Below the pieces are notes generated by a model that saw nothing but the letters and a program-made list of their open reading frames with translations, was not told the DNA's origin and did no database searches. The position numbers were made by a program, and so were the translations under genes. From contig NZ_FXEG02000003.1 in the NCBI RefSeq assembly GCF_900176255.2, forward strand, positions 620,001-684,000: DNA of 64,000 nt, in the 5' to 3' direction. This DNA is from Mycobacterium ahvazicum (GTDB lineage: Bacteria > Actinomycetota > Actinomycetes > Mycobacteriales > Mycobacteriaceae). This document shows, in pieces, positions 42,896-52,650 of this stretch (its first letter is position 1; each line of letters opens with the position of its first letter).

Positions 42896-43711
42896 CTATT
42901 TGTCCACCGTATTCGGCGACGCTGCCATCGAGAAGAAAGAGCCGTTCTTAATGCTTCTGTGGATTACAAGAAATTGTCCTGGCGCGCTCGCAACTGAAAG
43001 TAGCTCGTAGTCAAGCTCAAGCTCACCGAAGTCTCTATGTCGGAGCTGCTTGACCTTGCCGTCGGAGACATTGACATCGTGGCTGTTCCACATCTGGACG
43101 AAGTCGCTGCTCTTTTTGGAAAGTTCGAGGACGATATCGGTGATATCTGGCTGATCAATATCGATACCTGCGGTGCGGTGCACGGTGGCGATGGCGGTTT
43201 TGACGTATGATTCCCAGTTCACCCAGAGGGTTTTCGCCTCGGGATCCAGGAACAGTAAGCGCAAAACGTTCCCTGTGATCGTGAATTGGGAGAAGAGCTC
43301 TGAGGCTTGCGGGTTTTCGGCCAGCACATCGCACCGGCGGTTGACTATGTAGGCCGGACCGAGTGTCCAGGCTTGCATGATGAGAAGCAAATACTCAGCC
43401 GGGTTTTGCTGCGAACTGGCCTTCTGCCGCCAGCGGTGTCGCGGGGTCGCGAGGTCATACAGATAGGTCGCCTCACTGGGAGACAGGCCGAGCGCGATCA
43501 CCAAGGCGTCCAATATCCGCGCGGACGGGTGGTTTTCTCGTCCTTGTTCCAACCGCGCGTAGTAGTCGGCACTGATGCCGGCCCGCACGGCCACCTCCTC
43601 GCGGCGCAGCCCAGGGGTGCGCCGCCGTCTCGCAAGATCGCCGTGGCGCTGCTGGTTGGGTGTGATCGCCTCGCGGCGCGCCCGAAGAAATTCTCCCAGT
43701 GTCTTGGTCAC
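42896..43711 (-). CDS. MmyB-type helix-turn-helix transcriptional regulator
   Basis: 271 residues, starting MTKTLGEFLRARREAITPNQ. N-terminal XRE domain (RRRTPGLRREEVAVRAGISADYYARLEQGRENHPSARILDALVIALGLS) followed by an MmyB-like ligand domain (AYIVNRRCDVLAENPQASELF, LRLLFLDPEAKTLWVNWESYVKTAIATVHR, RHRDFGELELDYELLSV). This regulator type is common in actinobacteria and may bind fatty-acid-like ligands. It is adjacent to and divergent from mmpS-mmpL (295-base gap), making it the probable regulator of that pair. Base composition is somewhat less GC-rich than the surrounding core genes. Confidence 0.9.
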   Translation of the reverse strand: MTKTLGEFLRARREAITPNQQRHGDLARRRRTPGLRREEVAVRAGISADYYARLEQGRENHPSARILDALVIALGLSPSEATYLYDLATPRHRWRQKASSQQNPAEYLLLIMQAWTLGPAYIVNRRCDVLAENPQASELFSQFTITGNVLRLLFLDPEAKTLWVNWESYVKTAIATVHRTAGIDIDQPDITDIVLELSKKSSDFVQMWNSHDVNVSDGKVKQLRHRDFGELELDYELLSVASAPGQFLVIHRSIKNGSFFSMAASPNTVDK

Positions 43712-44006
43712 GAAGCGATGCTAGCCAGCGCGGCGTCCTGGGTGTCAAATTCCTAGGTTAAGCTCCCCCTTCCGCGACCTGCGGTTCCTCGCCACCATAT
43801 GTACTCGTGGCATCAATCGACCGCTTGGCCGAAGGGAACAGGGTTTTAGGCCGCTTGCTGATATCGACACGGGCGGAGGATGGGCCTGAGCATGGGCGGG
43901 GCTACCCAGCGCGGATACGGCGGTACGGCGAAGGGTCGGTTCGTTGCCTGGTCGCGACCACACCGACGACGTACTCGGGTCAACGCCCCAAACGTAGCAG
44001 CCTGGA

Positions 44007-44465
44007 GTGACAGCAACCCGAACCGGAAGGACAACGACTTTGCTGGGCATTCTCAAGCGGGCGTGGATTCCGCTGGTGATCGTCGCGGTTGCGGCCGTCG
44101 GGGGCTTCGTGGCTTACCGATTGCAGGGTGTGTTCGGCTCGCACCGAGTCGCGGAGGTGGGCCCGGTCGAGCAGATTGTGCCGATCAACGTCAAGCGCGT
44201 GGTTTACGAGGTTACCGGGCCCCCGGGCACGGCGGGTGTGGTCAATTACCTGGACGAGAACGCTCAGCCTCAGCGCGCAAGTTTCACCACCTTGCCGTGG
44301 TCATACACCGTGACCACGACCATGCCGGGAATGTTCGCCAACGTGGTGGCACAAGGGGACAGCAACATGCTCGGTTGCCGGATTCTGGTCAACGGTGTCG
44401 TGCGCGACCAGCAGTCCGTAGCCCGTTTCGACGCACAGGTTTTCTGCTTGGATAAAGCCGCATGA
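44007..44465 (+). CDS. MmpS-family membrane protein
   Basis: 152 residues, GTG start (TATRTGRTTTLLGILKRAW). One membrane helix at about 17-38 (WIPLVIVAVAAVGGFVAYRLQGVF) and a periplasmic beta-sandwich with VEQIVPINVKRVVYEVTGP and two cysteines near the end ([17 protein letters not shown]). MmpS proteins are accessory to MmpL transporters; MmpS4/5 work in siderophore export. Its stop overlaps mmpL by 4 bases (ATGA), so they form one unit. Confidence 0.93.
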   Translation: MTATRTGRTTTLLGILKRAWIPLVIVAVAAVGGFVAYRLQGVFGSHRVAEVGPVEQIVPINVKRVVYEVTGPPGTAGVVNYLDENAQPQRASFTTLPWSYTVTTTMPGMFANVVAQGDSNMLGCRILVNGVVRDQQSVARFDAQVFCLDKAA

Positions 44466-47329
44466 GCGGCGGCCACGCCGAGCGGCCTCTTGCGGCGCGG
44501 ATGTTGCGGCGGTTGGCGGGGCCGGTCGTGTTGGGTTGGGTGGGGTTCGCCGTCGTCGTCAGCGGCTTCGTGCCTCGACTGGATCTGGTGGAACGGCAGA
44601 ACTCGGTCGGCCTGTTGCCTAAGGATGCTCCGTCGCTGATCGCGATGAAGCGCATGGGCAAAGTTTTTCACGAGTTCGACTCCGACAGCGTCGCGATGGT
44701 GGTGCTGGTGGGCGACAAACCGCTGGGCGACGAGGCGCGTCGCTTCTACGACGATCTGGTGCGCCGGCTCGAGCGCGACACCGCGCATGTCGAGAAAGTG
44801 CAGAACTATTGGGGGGAATTGGTCACGGCGGGCGGCGAGCAGAGCGCCGATAGTAAGGCCGCTTACGTGCAGCTCAACCTCGCCGGCGACCAAGGCTCCT
44901 CGCGGGCGGATGAGTCGGTGCACTCAGTCGAGCAGATCGTGGCGCACTCTCATCCGCCGCCGGGTATCAAAGCATATGTGACCGGTCAGGCGCCGCTGAC
45001 CACAGACTTGACTGAAGCCGGCGACCGGGGTCTGGCCAAGCGCACGGCGATCACGATCGCCGTGGCCGCGCTGATGTTGCTCATCGCTTACCGGTCGATA
45101 GCCACCTTGCTGATCGTGCTGGTGGTGATTTTTGTCGAACTGGCCACCGCGCGGGGAATCGTGGCATTCATCGGCAACTTTCACGTGATCGGCTTCACCA
45201 CGTTCGCGGTCAGTCTGCTCATGGCGCTGGCCATCGCGGCCGGCACGGACTACGCGATCTTTTTTCTCGGCCGCTATCACGAAGCCCGTCAAAGCGGCGA
45301 AGACCGTGAAACCGCTTACTACACGACATACCGTGGAGTTGCCCATGTCGTGTTGGGTTCCGGGCTAACGATCGCCGGCGCGATGCTGTGTCTGCGGTTG
45401 GTCCGGCTGCCCTACCTCAATACGTTGGCGATTCCGTGCGCGGTGGCACTGGTCATCGTGATCGCGGCCTCGCTGACGTTGATGCCGGCTCTGCTGGCCA
45501 TCGACGCGCGGTTCGGCTTACTCGACGCGAAGCGAAAGACCAATATTTACCGGTGGCGGCGACTAGCGACGGCCACGGTGCGCTGGCCCGCCCCGATCCT
45601 TGCCAGCGCTGTGGTTGTCTCAATAGTCGGGGGGCTGACCCTGCCGGGGTATCACACAAACTACGACGACCGCTATTACGTTCCCGCGAGCCTAGCGTCC
45701 AACGTCGGCGACCGTGCCGCCATCCAGCATTTCACCCATGCCCGGCTGAATCCGGACCTGTTGCTGGTCGAAGCCGACCACGACCTGCGTAACCCGGTGG
45801 ACATGCTCGACCTGGATAGGATTGCGGCGAGTATCTTCCGGGTGCCGGGCATCGCGCGGGTGCAAAGCATCACCAGGCCGCTGGGATACAACATCGAGCA
45901 CGGCACCATACCGTTCGCGATCGGCATGCAGCCCGTCCCGATCCGGGAGAACCTGCAGTATCTGAAGGACCGCTTGGCCGATATCCTGCGGCTGACTCGA
46001 GATGACCTCGGCGTCCAGATCGCGACGTTAGAGCGCATGTACACCGTGGAAAAGGAACTATCCGGGTCGATTAGCGACAGCGCTCGCGTCACAACTGACA
46101 CCGCTGCAATCACGGATGGAATACGTGACCATCTCGCAGATTTTGACGATTTCTGGCGGCCACTTCGCAGTTACTTCTACTGGGAAAAGCACTGCTTCGA
46201 CGTTCCGATATGTTGGTCACTGCGCTCCGTCTTCGACGCGTTGGATGGCTTCGACAAACTCGCCGAGAATTTCCACAAGCTGGCCAAGGACCTCCAACAA
46301 AGCGCTGACGCAACACAAGAGATGGTGACGTTGATACCGCCGATCATCGACGTTGCAAAGTCTATGCAGACTACCTTCTTCACGCTCTACAGCAGTTTTT
46401 CGGGGCTGATCACTCAAATGGACCGCATGACCGACACCAGCACACTCATGGGCGAATTCTTCGACAAAGCAAAAATTGACGGCCTCTTCTACATCGCGCC
46501 AGAAGTGTTCGACAGCCCTGACTTTAAGACCGGCCTCAGGCTGCTGGTTTCCCCCGACGGCAAATCCACCCGTATGATCATCACCCACAACATCGACCCC
46601 GCCAGCCCCGAGGCGATCTCCCACGTCGACGCAGAACTCAAGGCCGCACGCGAGGCGGTCAAAGAAACCCCCTTGGCCAGTGCGAAGTTATACCTGGGTG
46701 GCACGGCGGCTACTTACCGAGATATCCAAGAATCCACCAAATACGACGTCATGACCGAGGCCATCGCCGCGCTCATCCTGATCTTCATCGTCATGCTGGT
46801 CATCACCCGCGCGCTAGTCGCCTCGATGGTCATCGTCGGCACAGTCGTGCTCTCGCTAGCGACCGGCTTCGGCCTGTCGGTGCTGTTTTGGCAACACATC
46901 TATGGCTTGGAACTGCACTGGATCACCTTGCCTTTCGCAGTCACCATTTTGCTGGCCGTGGGATCTGACTACAACCTGTTGCTGGTCTCGCGGTTCAAGG
47001 AAGAAATCGGCGCAGGACTGAAGACCGGCATCATCCGGTCCGTAGGCGGCACCGGCGGAGTCGTGACCACGGCCGGCTTGGTGTTCGCCTTCACCATGGC
47101 CTCTTTGGCGGTCAACGAGCTGTACACGCTCAAACAGGGCGGCACCACCATCGGGCTGGGCCTGCTCATCGACACGCTGATCGTGCGCTCGCTGATGATC
47201 CCATCCACCGCTACCCTGTTGGGGCGCTGGTTCTGGTGGCCGCTACGGGTACGCTCCCGCCCAGCCAGCGAACTGCTCCGATCTGTGGGCCCCCGTCCAC
47301 TGGTGCGCGCCCTGCTCCTGAGGGGGTAG
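44462..47329 (+). CDS. MmpL-family RND transporter
   Basis: 955 residues, full length. Helix 1 is [16 protein letters not shown]; then the first extracytoplasmic domain; helices from about 195 ([32 protein letters not shown]) with [29 protein letters not shown] (the conserved proton-relay Asp-Tyr pair); a second extracytoplasmic domain with an inserted helical part (about 540-640); then a second helix bundle with [45 protein letters not shown]. Both DY pairs needed for proton coupling are present. Closest in style to MmpL4/5 siderophore/lipid exporters, but the cargo cannot be named. Last gene before attR. Confidence 0.95.
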   Translation: MSGGHAERPLAARMLRRLAGPVVLGWVGFAVVVSGFVPRLDLVERQNSVGLLPKDAPSLIAMKRMGKVFHEFDSDSVAMVVLVGDKPLGDEARRFYDDLVRRLERDTAHVEKVQNYWGELVTAGGEQSADSKAAYVQLNLAGDQGSSRADESVHSVEQIVAHSHPPPGIKAYVTGQAPLTTDLTEAGDRGLAKRTAITIAVAALMLLIAYRSIATLLIVLVVIFVELATARGIVAFIGNFHVIGFTTFAVSLLMALAIAAGTDYAIFFLGRYHEARQSGEDRETAYYTTYRGVAHVVLGSGLTIAGAMLCLRLVRLPYLNTLAIPCAVALVIVIAASLTLMPALLAIDARFGLLDAKRKTNIYRWRRLATATVRWPAPILASAVVVSIVGGLTLPGYHTNYDDRYYVPASLASNVGDRAAIQHFTHARLNPDLLLVEADHDLRNPVDMLDLDRIAASIFRVPGIARVQSITRPLGYNIEHGTIPFAIGMQPVPIRENLQYLKDRLADILRLTRDDLGVQIATLERMYTVEKELSGSISDSARVTTDTAAITDGIRDHLADFDDFWRPLRSYFYWEKHCFDVPICWSLRSVFDALDGFDKLAENFHKLAKDLQQSADATQEMVTLIPPIIDVAKSMQTTFFTLYSSFSGLITQMDRMTDTSTLMGEFFDKAKIDGLFYIAPEVFDSPDFKTGLRLLVSPDGKSTRMIITHNIDPASPEAISHVDAELKAAREAVKETPLASAKLYLGGTAATYRDIQESTKYDVMTEAIAALILIFIVMLVITRALVASMVIVGTVVLSLATGFGLSVLFWQHIYGLELHWITLPFAVTILLAVGSDYNLLLVSRFKEEIGAGLKTGIIRSVGGTGGVVTTAGLVFAFTMASLAVNELYTLKQGGTTIGLGLLIDTLIVRSLMIPSTATLLGRWFWWPLRVRSRPASELLRSVGPRPLVRALLLRG

Positions 47330-47360
47330 TTTCCCGACTTGCCACTAATCTCAAATGCCT
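47330..47360. other. Right attachment site (attR)
   Basis: Element sequence ends at the AA of 47347-47348, after which TCTCAAATGC resumes the 13E12 coding frame (Asn-Leu-Lys-Cys). Only 17 bases separate the mmpL stop from this point. Confidence 0.65.
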
Positions 47361-47682
47361 GTGCCGAAAACATCACCTGCTCAAGACTTTCTGGACAGCT
47401 TGGCGCGACGAGCAGCGCCCCGACGGTGCCGTTGTCTGGACTTCACCCAGCGGGCACACCTACACCACCCGGCCCGGCAGTCTCCTGCTATTTCCCACGC
47501 TGTGCCTGCCAACGGGCGAATTGGCCGGCGGGCCAAGGGCTGCCGACCGGCTCGACTGCCGCGGGGTCATGATGCCCAAGCGGCGGCGCACCCGAGAGCG
47601 AGATCGCGTCCGTCGCATCAACGCCGAACGTTCACTGAACGCCGCTCACGTCGCCGAACGAAATCAACCGCCGCCGTTCTAG
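47349..47682 (+). pseudogene. REP13E12-family HNH endonuclease, 3' part
   Basis: Continues the gene broken at 25808: [20 protein letters not shown] (second half of the HNH motif), then [28 protein letters not shown] and the basic tail [22 protein letters not shown]. It has no start of its own. The frame from 24691-25808 plus 47349-47682 is 1452 bases, an exact multiple of three. It ends 37 bases before the cobG ATG. Confidence 0.93.
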
Positions 47683-47719
47683 AACTTTGGCAGGCCAGCT
47701 CCGCTCTACCGTGGATTGC

Positions 47720-48832
47720 ATGGCCCGAACCCGCGACAGCGACGCGTGCCCCGGTGCGCTGCAGGTCCATCAGGCCGCCGACGGCGCTCTGGTGCGCGTG
47801 CGATTGCCCGGCGGGATGATCACCTCCGCGCAATTGGCGGCGCTGGCCGGCCTGTCCAGCGGCTTCGGCTCGGGAACGTTGGAACTGACGGTGCGCGGCA
47901 ATGTGCAGTTGCGCGCGATCACCGACGTGGCGGCCGTCGCTGAGGGCATCGCCACGGCGGGGCTATTGCCGTCGGCGACGCACGAACGGGTGCGAAACAT
48001 CGTCGCCTCGCCGCTGTCCGGCCGGGCGGGCGGACGCGCGGATGTGCGGGCCTGGGTGGACGCGCTGGATGCGGCGATCTGCGCCGAGCCCAAACTGGTC
48101 GATCTGGGCGGCCGGTTCTGGTTCAGCATCGACGACGGCCGCGCCGACGTGTCCGGGCTGGGCGCCGACGTCGGTGTGCACGTCTGCGACGACGGCTACG
48201 CGCTGCTGCTGATGGGACGCGACACCGGCCTGCGCATGGCGGCCGACGATGTGGTCACGACGCTGGTCGGGATCGCCGTCCGATTCACTGAGATACGCGA
48301 AAGCGCTTGGCGTATCAATGAATTGACTGACATCGAGGACCTGCTGCCCGGCCTGGATTTCGGTGCCGTCCCGTTTGCGCCGGTCGCCAAACCGCCAGTG
48401 GGCTGGATAGCCCAGGACTGGCCGGGTCACGAAGGCCGGGTTGCATTGGGCGCCGCAGTACCGCTGGGTGTGCTGCCCGCACAAACCGCGGAGTATCTCG
48501 CCCTGATCGAGGCCCCGATGGTGATCACGCCGTGGCGCTCGCTGCTGGTGTGCGACCTTGACGAGGGCGTCGCCGACGCCGCGCTGCGGGTGCTCGCGCC
48601 ACTGGGTTTGGTATTCGACGAGAATTCCCCCTGGCTCGACATCAGCGCCTGTACCGGCAGTCCGGGCTGCGCGCGCTCAGCCGCCGATGTGCGGGCGGAT
48701 GCGGCCGACCTGGTCGGGACGGATTCGTCGGCGCATCGTCACTTCGTGGGCTGCGAACGCGCGTGCGGCAGCCCGCCGACCGGACAGGTGCTGGTCGCCA
48801 CCGGCGACGGATACCGGCTGCTTCGAAGTTAG
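47720..48832 (+). CDS. cobG: Precorrin-3B synthase CobG
   Basis: 370 residues from ATG 47720 (MARTRDSDACPGALQVHQAADG); an upstream in-frame start lies in the 13E12 end. Sulfite/nitrite-reductase-like fold: ferredoxin-like half with GGMITSAQLAALAGL and LELTVRGNVQLRAI, then THERVRNIVASPLSGR. The C-terminal iron-sulfur/sirohaem-type cysteines are ACTGSPGCARS and GCERACGSPP. Uses oxygen to hydroxylate precorrin-3A, so it marks the aerobic pathway. First gene of cobG-cobH-cobIJ; its native promoter region is interrupted only by the 13E12 gene. Confidence 0.93.
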   Translation: MARTRDSDACPGALQVHQAADGALVRVRLPGGMITSAQLAALAGLSSGFGSGTLELTVRGNVQLRAITDVAAVAEGIATAGLLPSATHERVRNIVASPLSGRAGGRADVRAWVDALDAAICAEPKLVDLGGRFWFSIDDGRADVSGLGADVGVHVCDDGYALLLMGRDTGLRMAADDVVTTLVGIAVRFTEIRESAWRINELTDIEDLLPGLDFGAVPFAPVAKPPVGWIAQDWPGHEGRVALGAAVPLGVLPAQTAEYLALIEAPMVITPWRSLLVCDLDEGVADAALRVLAPLGLVFDENSPWLDISACTGSPGCARSAADVRADAADLVGTDSSAHRHFVGCERACGSPPTGQVLVATGDGYRLLRS

Positions 48833-48851
48833 GGGGCCGTAGGGTGGGCAG

Positions 48852-49478
48852 GTGCTCGACTACATCCGCGACGCGGCGGAGATCTACCGCCAGTCGTTCG
48901 CGACCATCCGCGCCGAGGCCGACTTGGCCCGATTCCCCGCCGACGTGGCCCAGGTCGTCGTCCGGCTGATCCATACCTGCGGGCAGGTGGACGTCGCCGA
49001 GCATGTCGCCTTCACCCGGGACGTGGTGGCCCGGACCGGCGCCGCGCTGCGAGACGGCGCTCCCGTGCTGTGCGATTCGTCGATGGTGGCCGCCGGGATC
49101 ACCAAAGCACGGCTGCCCGCCGGCAACGAGGTCGTGTCGTTGGTGGCCGACCCTCGCGCACCCGAGTTGGCCGCGCGACGGCAGATCACCCGGTCGGCGG
49201 CGGGCGTCGAACTGTGGGCCGACCGGCTCGACGGCGCGGTGCTGGCGATCGGCAATGCCCCTACCGCGCTGTTCCGGCTGCTCGAGCTGATCGACGAGGG
49301 CGCCCCGGCGCCGGTGGCGGTGCTGGGCGGCCCGGTCGGATTCGTCGGCTCGGCACAGTCCAAGGTGGAGCTGATCGAACGCCCGCGCGGGATGTCGTAT
49401 CTGGTGGTGCGGGGCCGCCGCGGCGGCAGCGCGATGGCCGCCGCAGCCGTCAACGCGATCGCGAGCGATACCGAATGA
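48852..49478 (+). CDS. cobH: Precorrin-8X methylmutase CobH
   Basis: 208 residues, GTG start ([21 protein letters not shown]). Moves the methyl group from C-11 to C-12, giving hydrogenobyrinate. The catalytic His is in [18 protein letters not shown]. Other family blocks are [23 protein letters not shown] and [17 protein letters not shown] with [18 protein letters not shown]. It lies 19 bases after cobG and overlaps cobIJ by 4 bases (ATGA). Confidence 0.95.
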   Translation: MLDYIRDAAEIYRQSFATIRAEADLARFPADVAQVVVRLIHTCGQVDVAEHVAFTRDVVARTGAALRDGAPVLCDSSMVAAGITKARLPAGNEVVSLVADPRAPELAARRQITRSAAGVELWADRLDGAVLAIGNAPTALFRLLELIDEGAPAPVAVLGGPVGFVGSAQSKVELIERPRGMSYLVVRGRRGGSAMAAAAVNAIASDTE

Positions 49479-50965
49479 CTGACTCCTCAGACCAGCGAGG
49501 CGTGCTGTGGGGCGTCGGCCTGGGCCCCGGCGATCCGGAGTTGGTGACCGTCAAGGCGGCGCGGCTGATCGGCGAGGCCGACGTCGTCGCGTACCACAGC
49601 GCCCGGCATGGCCGCAGCATCGCGCGCGGCATCGCCGAACCGTATCTGCGGCCCGGCCAGATCGAGGAGCACCTCGTCTATCCGGTGACCACCGAGGTAA
49701 GCGATCATCCCGGCGGCTACGCCGGTGCGATGGAGGACTTCTATATCGAGGCCACCGAGCGCATCGCCGCGCACCTCGACGCGGGACGCAATGTGGCGCT
49801 GCTGGCCGAAGGCGATCCGCTGTTCTACAGCTCGTATATGCATCTGCACACCCGGCTGACGCAGCGGTTCGACGCCGTCATCGTGCCCGGCGTGACGTCG
49901 GTAAGCGCTGCCTCGGCGGCCGTGGCTATCCCGCTGGTGGCCGGCGACGAGGTGCTGTCGGTGCTGCCGGGAACCCTGCCTGTCGCCGAGCTGACCCGCC
50001 GGCTCGCCGACGCGGACGCCGCCGTGGTGCTCAAGCTGGGCCGTTCGTATCGCACTGTGCGAGAAGCTCTTTCGGCGTCCGGGCGACTGGACGAAGCGTT
50101 CTACGTGGAGCGGGCCAGCACCGCCGCGCAACGTGTCTCGCCGGCCGCTGCCGTAGACGAGGCCAGCGTGCCCTATTTCTCGCTGGCCATGCTGCCGGGC
50201 GGCCGCCGGTTGCAGGAACGCTCGCCGGCCGGCGCCGTCGCCGTCGTGGGTCTGGGCCCCGGCGACCACGACTGGATGACACCGCAGAGCCGACGTGAGC
50301 TGGCCGCCGCGACCGATCTGATCGGCTACGGCAACTACCTCGATCGCGTCCCGGTGCGCGACGGCCAGCAGCGCCACCCCAGCGACAACACCGACGAACC
50401 CGCGCGGGCGCGCCTGGCCTGCGCACTGGCCGAACAGGGCCGCGCCGTCGCGGTGGTCTCGTCGGGCGATCCGGGGGTGTTCGCAATGGCCACCGCCGTG
50501 CTGGAAGAGGCCAAGCAGTGGCCCGGGGTTCAGGTTCGCGTGATCCCGGCGATGACCGCGGCCCAGGCCGTCGCCAGCCGCGTCGGTGCGCCGCTGGGTC
50601 ACGACTATGCGGTGATTTCGCTGTCGGATCGGCTCAAGCCGTGGGACGTGATCGAGACGCGCCTGAGCGCCGCGGCGGCGGCCGATCTGGTGCTGGCCGT
50701 CTACAACCCCGCGTCCAAGAGCCGGACCTGGCAGGTCGGCGCCATGCGCGACATCCTGCTGACCCACCGCGAACCGGGGACGCCGGTGGTGATCGGCCGC
50801 AACGTGTCGGGGCCCGACGAGGATGTCCGCGTGGTGCGGCTGGCCGACCTTGATCCGGCCGACGTCGACATGCGCTGCCTGCTGATCGTCGGTTCGTCTC
50901 AAACCCAGTGGTACACAGACGATTCCGGCGACAAGGTGTTCACGCCGCGGCGCTACCCTACCTGA
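49475..50965 (+). CDS. cobIJ: Fused precorrin-2 C20-methyltransferase / precorrin-3B C17-methyltransferase CobIJ
   Basis: 496 residues, two tetrapyrrole methyltransferase domains. CobI half (about 1-240): [48 protein letters not shown]. CobJ half (about 250-496): [79 protein letters not shown] and [23 protein letters not shown]. Both SAM-binding GxGPGD loops are intact. The fusion is normal in mycobacteria. Confidence 0.95.
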   Translation: MTDSSDQRGVLWGVGLGPGDPELVTVKAARLIGEADVVAYHSARHGRSIARGIAEPYLRPGQIEEHLVYPVTTEVSDHPGGYAGAMEDFYIEATERIAAHLDAGRNVALLAEGDPLFYSSYMHLHTRLTQRFDAVIVPGVTSVSAASAAVAIPLVAGDEVLSVLPGTLPVAELTRRLADADAAVVLKLGRSYRTVREALSASGRLDEAFYVERASTAAQRVSPAAAVDEASVPYFSLAMLPGGRRLQERSPAGAVAVVGLGPGDHDWMTPQSRRELAAATDLIGYGNYLDRVPVRDGQQRHPSDNTDEPARARLACALAEQGRAVAVVSSGDPGVFAMATAVLEEAKQWPGVQVRVIPAMTAAQAVASRVGAPLGHDYAVISLSDRLKPWDVIETRLSAAAAADLVLAVYNPASKSRTWQVGAMRDILLTHREPGTPVVIGRNVSGPDEDVRVVRLADLDPADVDMRCLLIVGSSQTQWYTDDSGDKVFTPRRYPT

Positions 50966-50971
50966 AGCCCG

Positions 50972-52534
50972 CTAGTCCTTGCCCCAGGTTTTCGGCAGCA
51001 TCGGCACGGACGGACCGTCATTGAGCCCGTCACTGGTCAGCGTCGTCAGCCCCGCGGCGCGGTCCGCGCCGGATTTGGCTGCGGCACCGGCGAATCCGAG
51101 CGGCCCGGCGCCCGACTCCCCGGCCGTGGTGGCGGGTTCGTCGTCCGGCGCGGCGGGGGTGTCCTCGAGGTCCATGTACTCGTATCGGTAGGCCTTGTCC
51201 TTTGCGGTTCCGCCGCGACGGCGGCGGGCCTTCAACCGCTCCTTGGCGGATGCCGCCGCCGACGCGGCCGGAGCGTCAGCGTCGTCCGGTGCGGGCTCCT
51301 CGGACTTGCGGCGGGATCGGTTTCGCGCGCTGGCACTCCCCGAAAGGCCGGACAGCCCAACGGCATACAGCGCGTCGGACAGGCCGGCGCCGAGTCCGGT
51401 CGTACTGGTCGGGCCGAAGCCAACCCCGGGGCCGCCACCGACCGGTGGGGCACCGTGCGCGGGCATGGCCGTTGCCGTCGCGGGCGCCGGAGCGGGCGCG
51501 CTGACACTCGAGCTGGTCGGCACATTGCCGAATCCCGCTGGAGCCGGCGCGGTGGGCATTGGCGTGGGCGCCATCGCGGGCAACGGCGGCTGGATCGACA
51601 GGGGAACCGCGGTGCTCACCGCGATCGCCGCGGCGCCCGCCGCCGCCCCGGCACCCGCCGCAGCGGCGACGGCCATCATGGCCGGGATGGCGACGACGGC
51701 CAGCTGAACCGCGACCTGGATGAACGGCCAGAAAATCATCAGGGTGTGGAAGATGGCCCAGCCCATCGCGCTGGCCAGCGTCGGCGACAGCCCCAACTGC
51801 GTGAAAAAGGAGGCGAGGCTGTTGACCCAGGGCACCGGCGGGAACGGCCAGCCACCGGGGTTGAGTTCCTTGGATACCGGCCAGGCAAAACTGGTCGTGT
51901 ACTGCCGAATCCACGCCTCGAGCTGATCCATCCAGGACGGGTACTGCGGCGCCGCGGTGGTGGCTTGCTGCTGGGTGGTCGACGTGGTGGCGGCCGCCGT
52001 CATGATCTGTGGTGCGGGGGTCGACGGCGGCACCGCCGCGAGCGCGGATTCGCTGACCGCCTCATAGGTGCTCATCGTCGTGGCCGCCTGCACCCACATA
52101 CGCGCATAGTCGGCCTCGTTGACGGCGATCGGGATCGTGTTGATGCCGAAGAAGTTCGTCGCGACCAGAGTGCCGTGAATCACGTGGTTCGCGGCGAGCT
52201 CGCCCATCGTGGGCATCGCGGCCAGCGCGGCCGTGTAGGCGCCGGCGGCCGTCTCGTGCAATGCGGCCGCGGCGGTGCTGTCCGCTGAGCTGGCGAGCAG
52301 CCAGGTCAAGTACGGGGCGTGGACGGCGACGTACTGCTCCGCGCTTGGGCCCTGCCACTCCCCGGCCTGCACCGCGCCCAGCAGCCCGGTGAGTTCGTCG
52401 GCGGCGTCGGCGTATTCGGTGCTCAACGCCGACCACGCTCCGGCCGCCGCCAGCAGCGGCCCCGGTCCGGGCCCACTGCTCAGCAGCGTGGAATGCACCT
52501 CGGGTGGAAACGCGAGCCAGATCGGGGCGGTCAT
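50972..52534 (-). CDS. PPE family protein, PPW subfamily
   Basis: 520 residues from ATG 52534 ([18 protein letters not shown]). PPE domain at about 1-165 with the PPE motif at residues 10-12, the WxG-type turn in [15 protein letters not shown], and [15 protein letters not shown]. The middle is hydrophobic and Ala/Pro-rich ([29 protein letters not shown]). The C-terminus has a basic linker ([12 protein letters not shown]) and the paired signatures GPLGFAGAA and PMLPKTW that define the PPW group. Type VII secreted or surface protein; its PE partner is not in the window. It sits where M. tuberculosis has Rv2067c and blaC, neither of which is present here. Confidence 0.93.
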   Translation of the reverse strand: MTAPIWLAFPPEVHSTLLSSGPGPGPLLAAAGAWSALSTEYADAADELTGLLGAVQAGEWQGPSAEQYVAVHAPYLTWLLASSADSTAAAALHETAAGAYTAALAAMPTMGELAANHVIHGTLVATNFFGINTIPIAVNEADYARMWVQAATTMSTYEAVSESALAAVPPSTPAPQIMTAAATTSTTQQQATTAAPQYPSWMDQLEAWIRQYTTSFAWPVSKELNPGGWPFPPVPWVNSLASFFTQLGLSPTLASAMGWAIFHTLMIFWPFIQVAVQLAVVAIPAMMAVAAAAGAGAAAGAAAIAVSTAVPLSIQPPLPAMAPTPMPTAPAPAGFGNVPTSSSVSAPAPAPATATAMPAHGAPPVGGGPGVGFGPTSTTGLGAGLSDALYAVGLSGLSGSASARNRSRRKSEEPAPDDADAPAASAAASAKERLKARRRRGGTAKDKAYRYEYMDLEDTPAAPDDEPATTAGESGAGPLGFAGAAAKSGADRAAGLTTLTSDGLNDGPSVPMLPKTWGKD

Positions 52535-52650
52535 GAAAGCGGGCCTTCCGGGGCGATGTGGGCTGTCCTCAGTGGTCGTTGCGGCGCACGATTTAGTTCC
52601 CACCGGGTTTCTTCTTTGCGCCCGGCGCGTGCATGCGCAACGATGCAGGG

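Larger units (their letters stand above)
25809..47348. mobile_element. AICE-like integrated element with cargo, inserted in a 13E12 HNH gene
   Basis: About 21.5 kb whose removal restores the interrupted gene exactly. Left part: serine integrase, rolling-circle type Rep, FtsK/TraB translocase, SCO3933-like regulator, XRE-TPR regulator and creatininase-like enzyme, which is the gene kit of actinomycete integrative conjugative elements. Right part: insertion-sequence debris and cargo (TetR regulators, orphan MceA, MmyB-type regulator, MmpS-MmpL). No type IV secretion genes are seen, consistent with TraB-type double-stranded DNA transfer. Whether the two halves entered together or the right half accreted later cannot be told from one sequence. 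Confidence 0.88.

Noticed and set aside
47236..47682. Separate 148-codon gene at the right end of the element
   Set aside because: Its first third is mmpL sequence in another frame; the remainder is the 3' part of the split 13E12 gene.
47683..47719. Cobalamin riboswitch before cobG
   Set aside because: The gap is only 37 bases and follows coding sequence; no B12-box-like sequence was seen there or before cobN.
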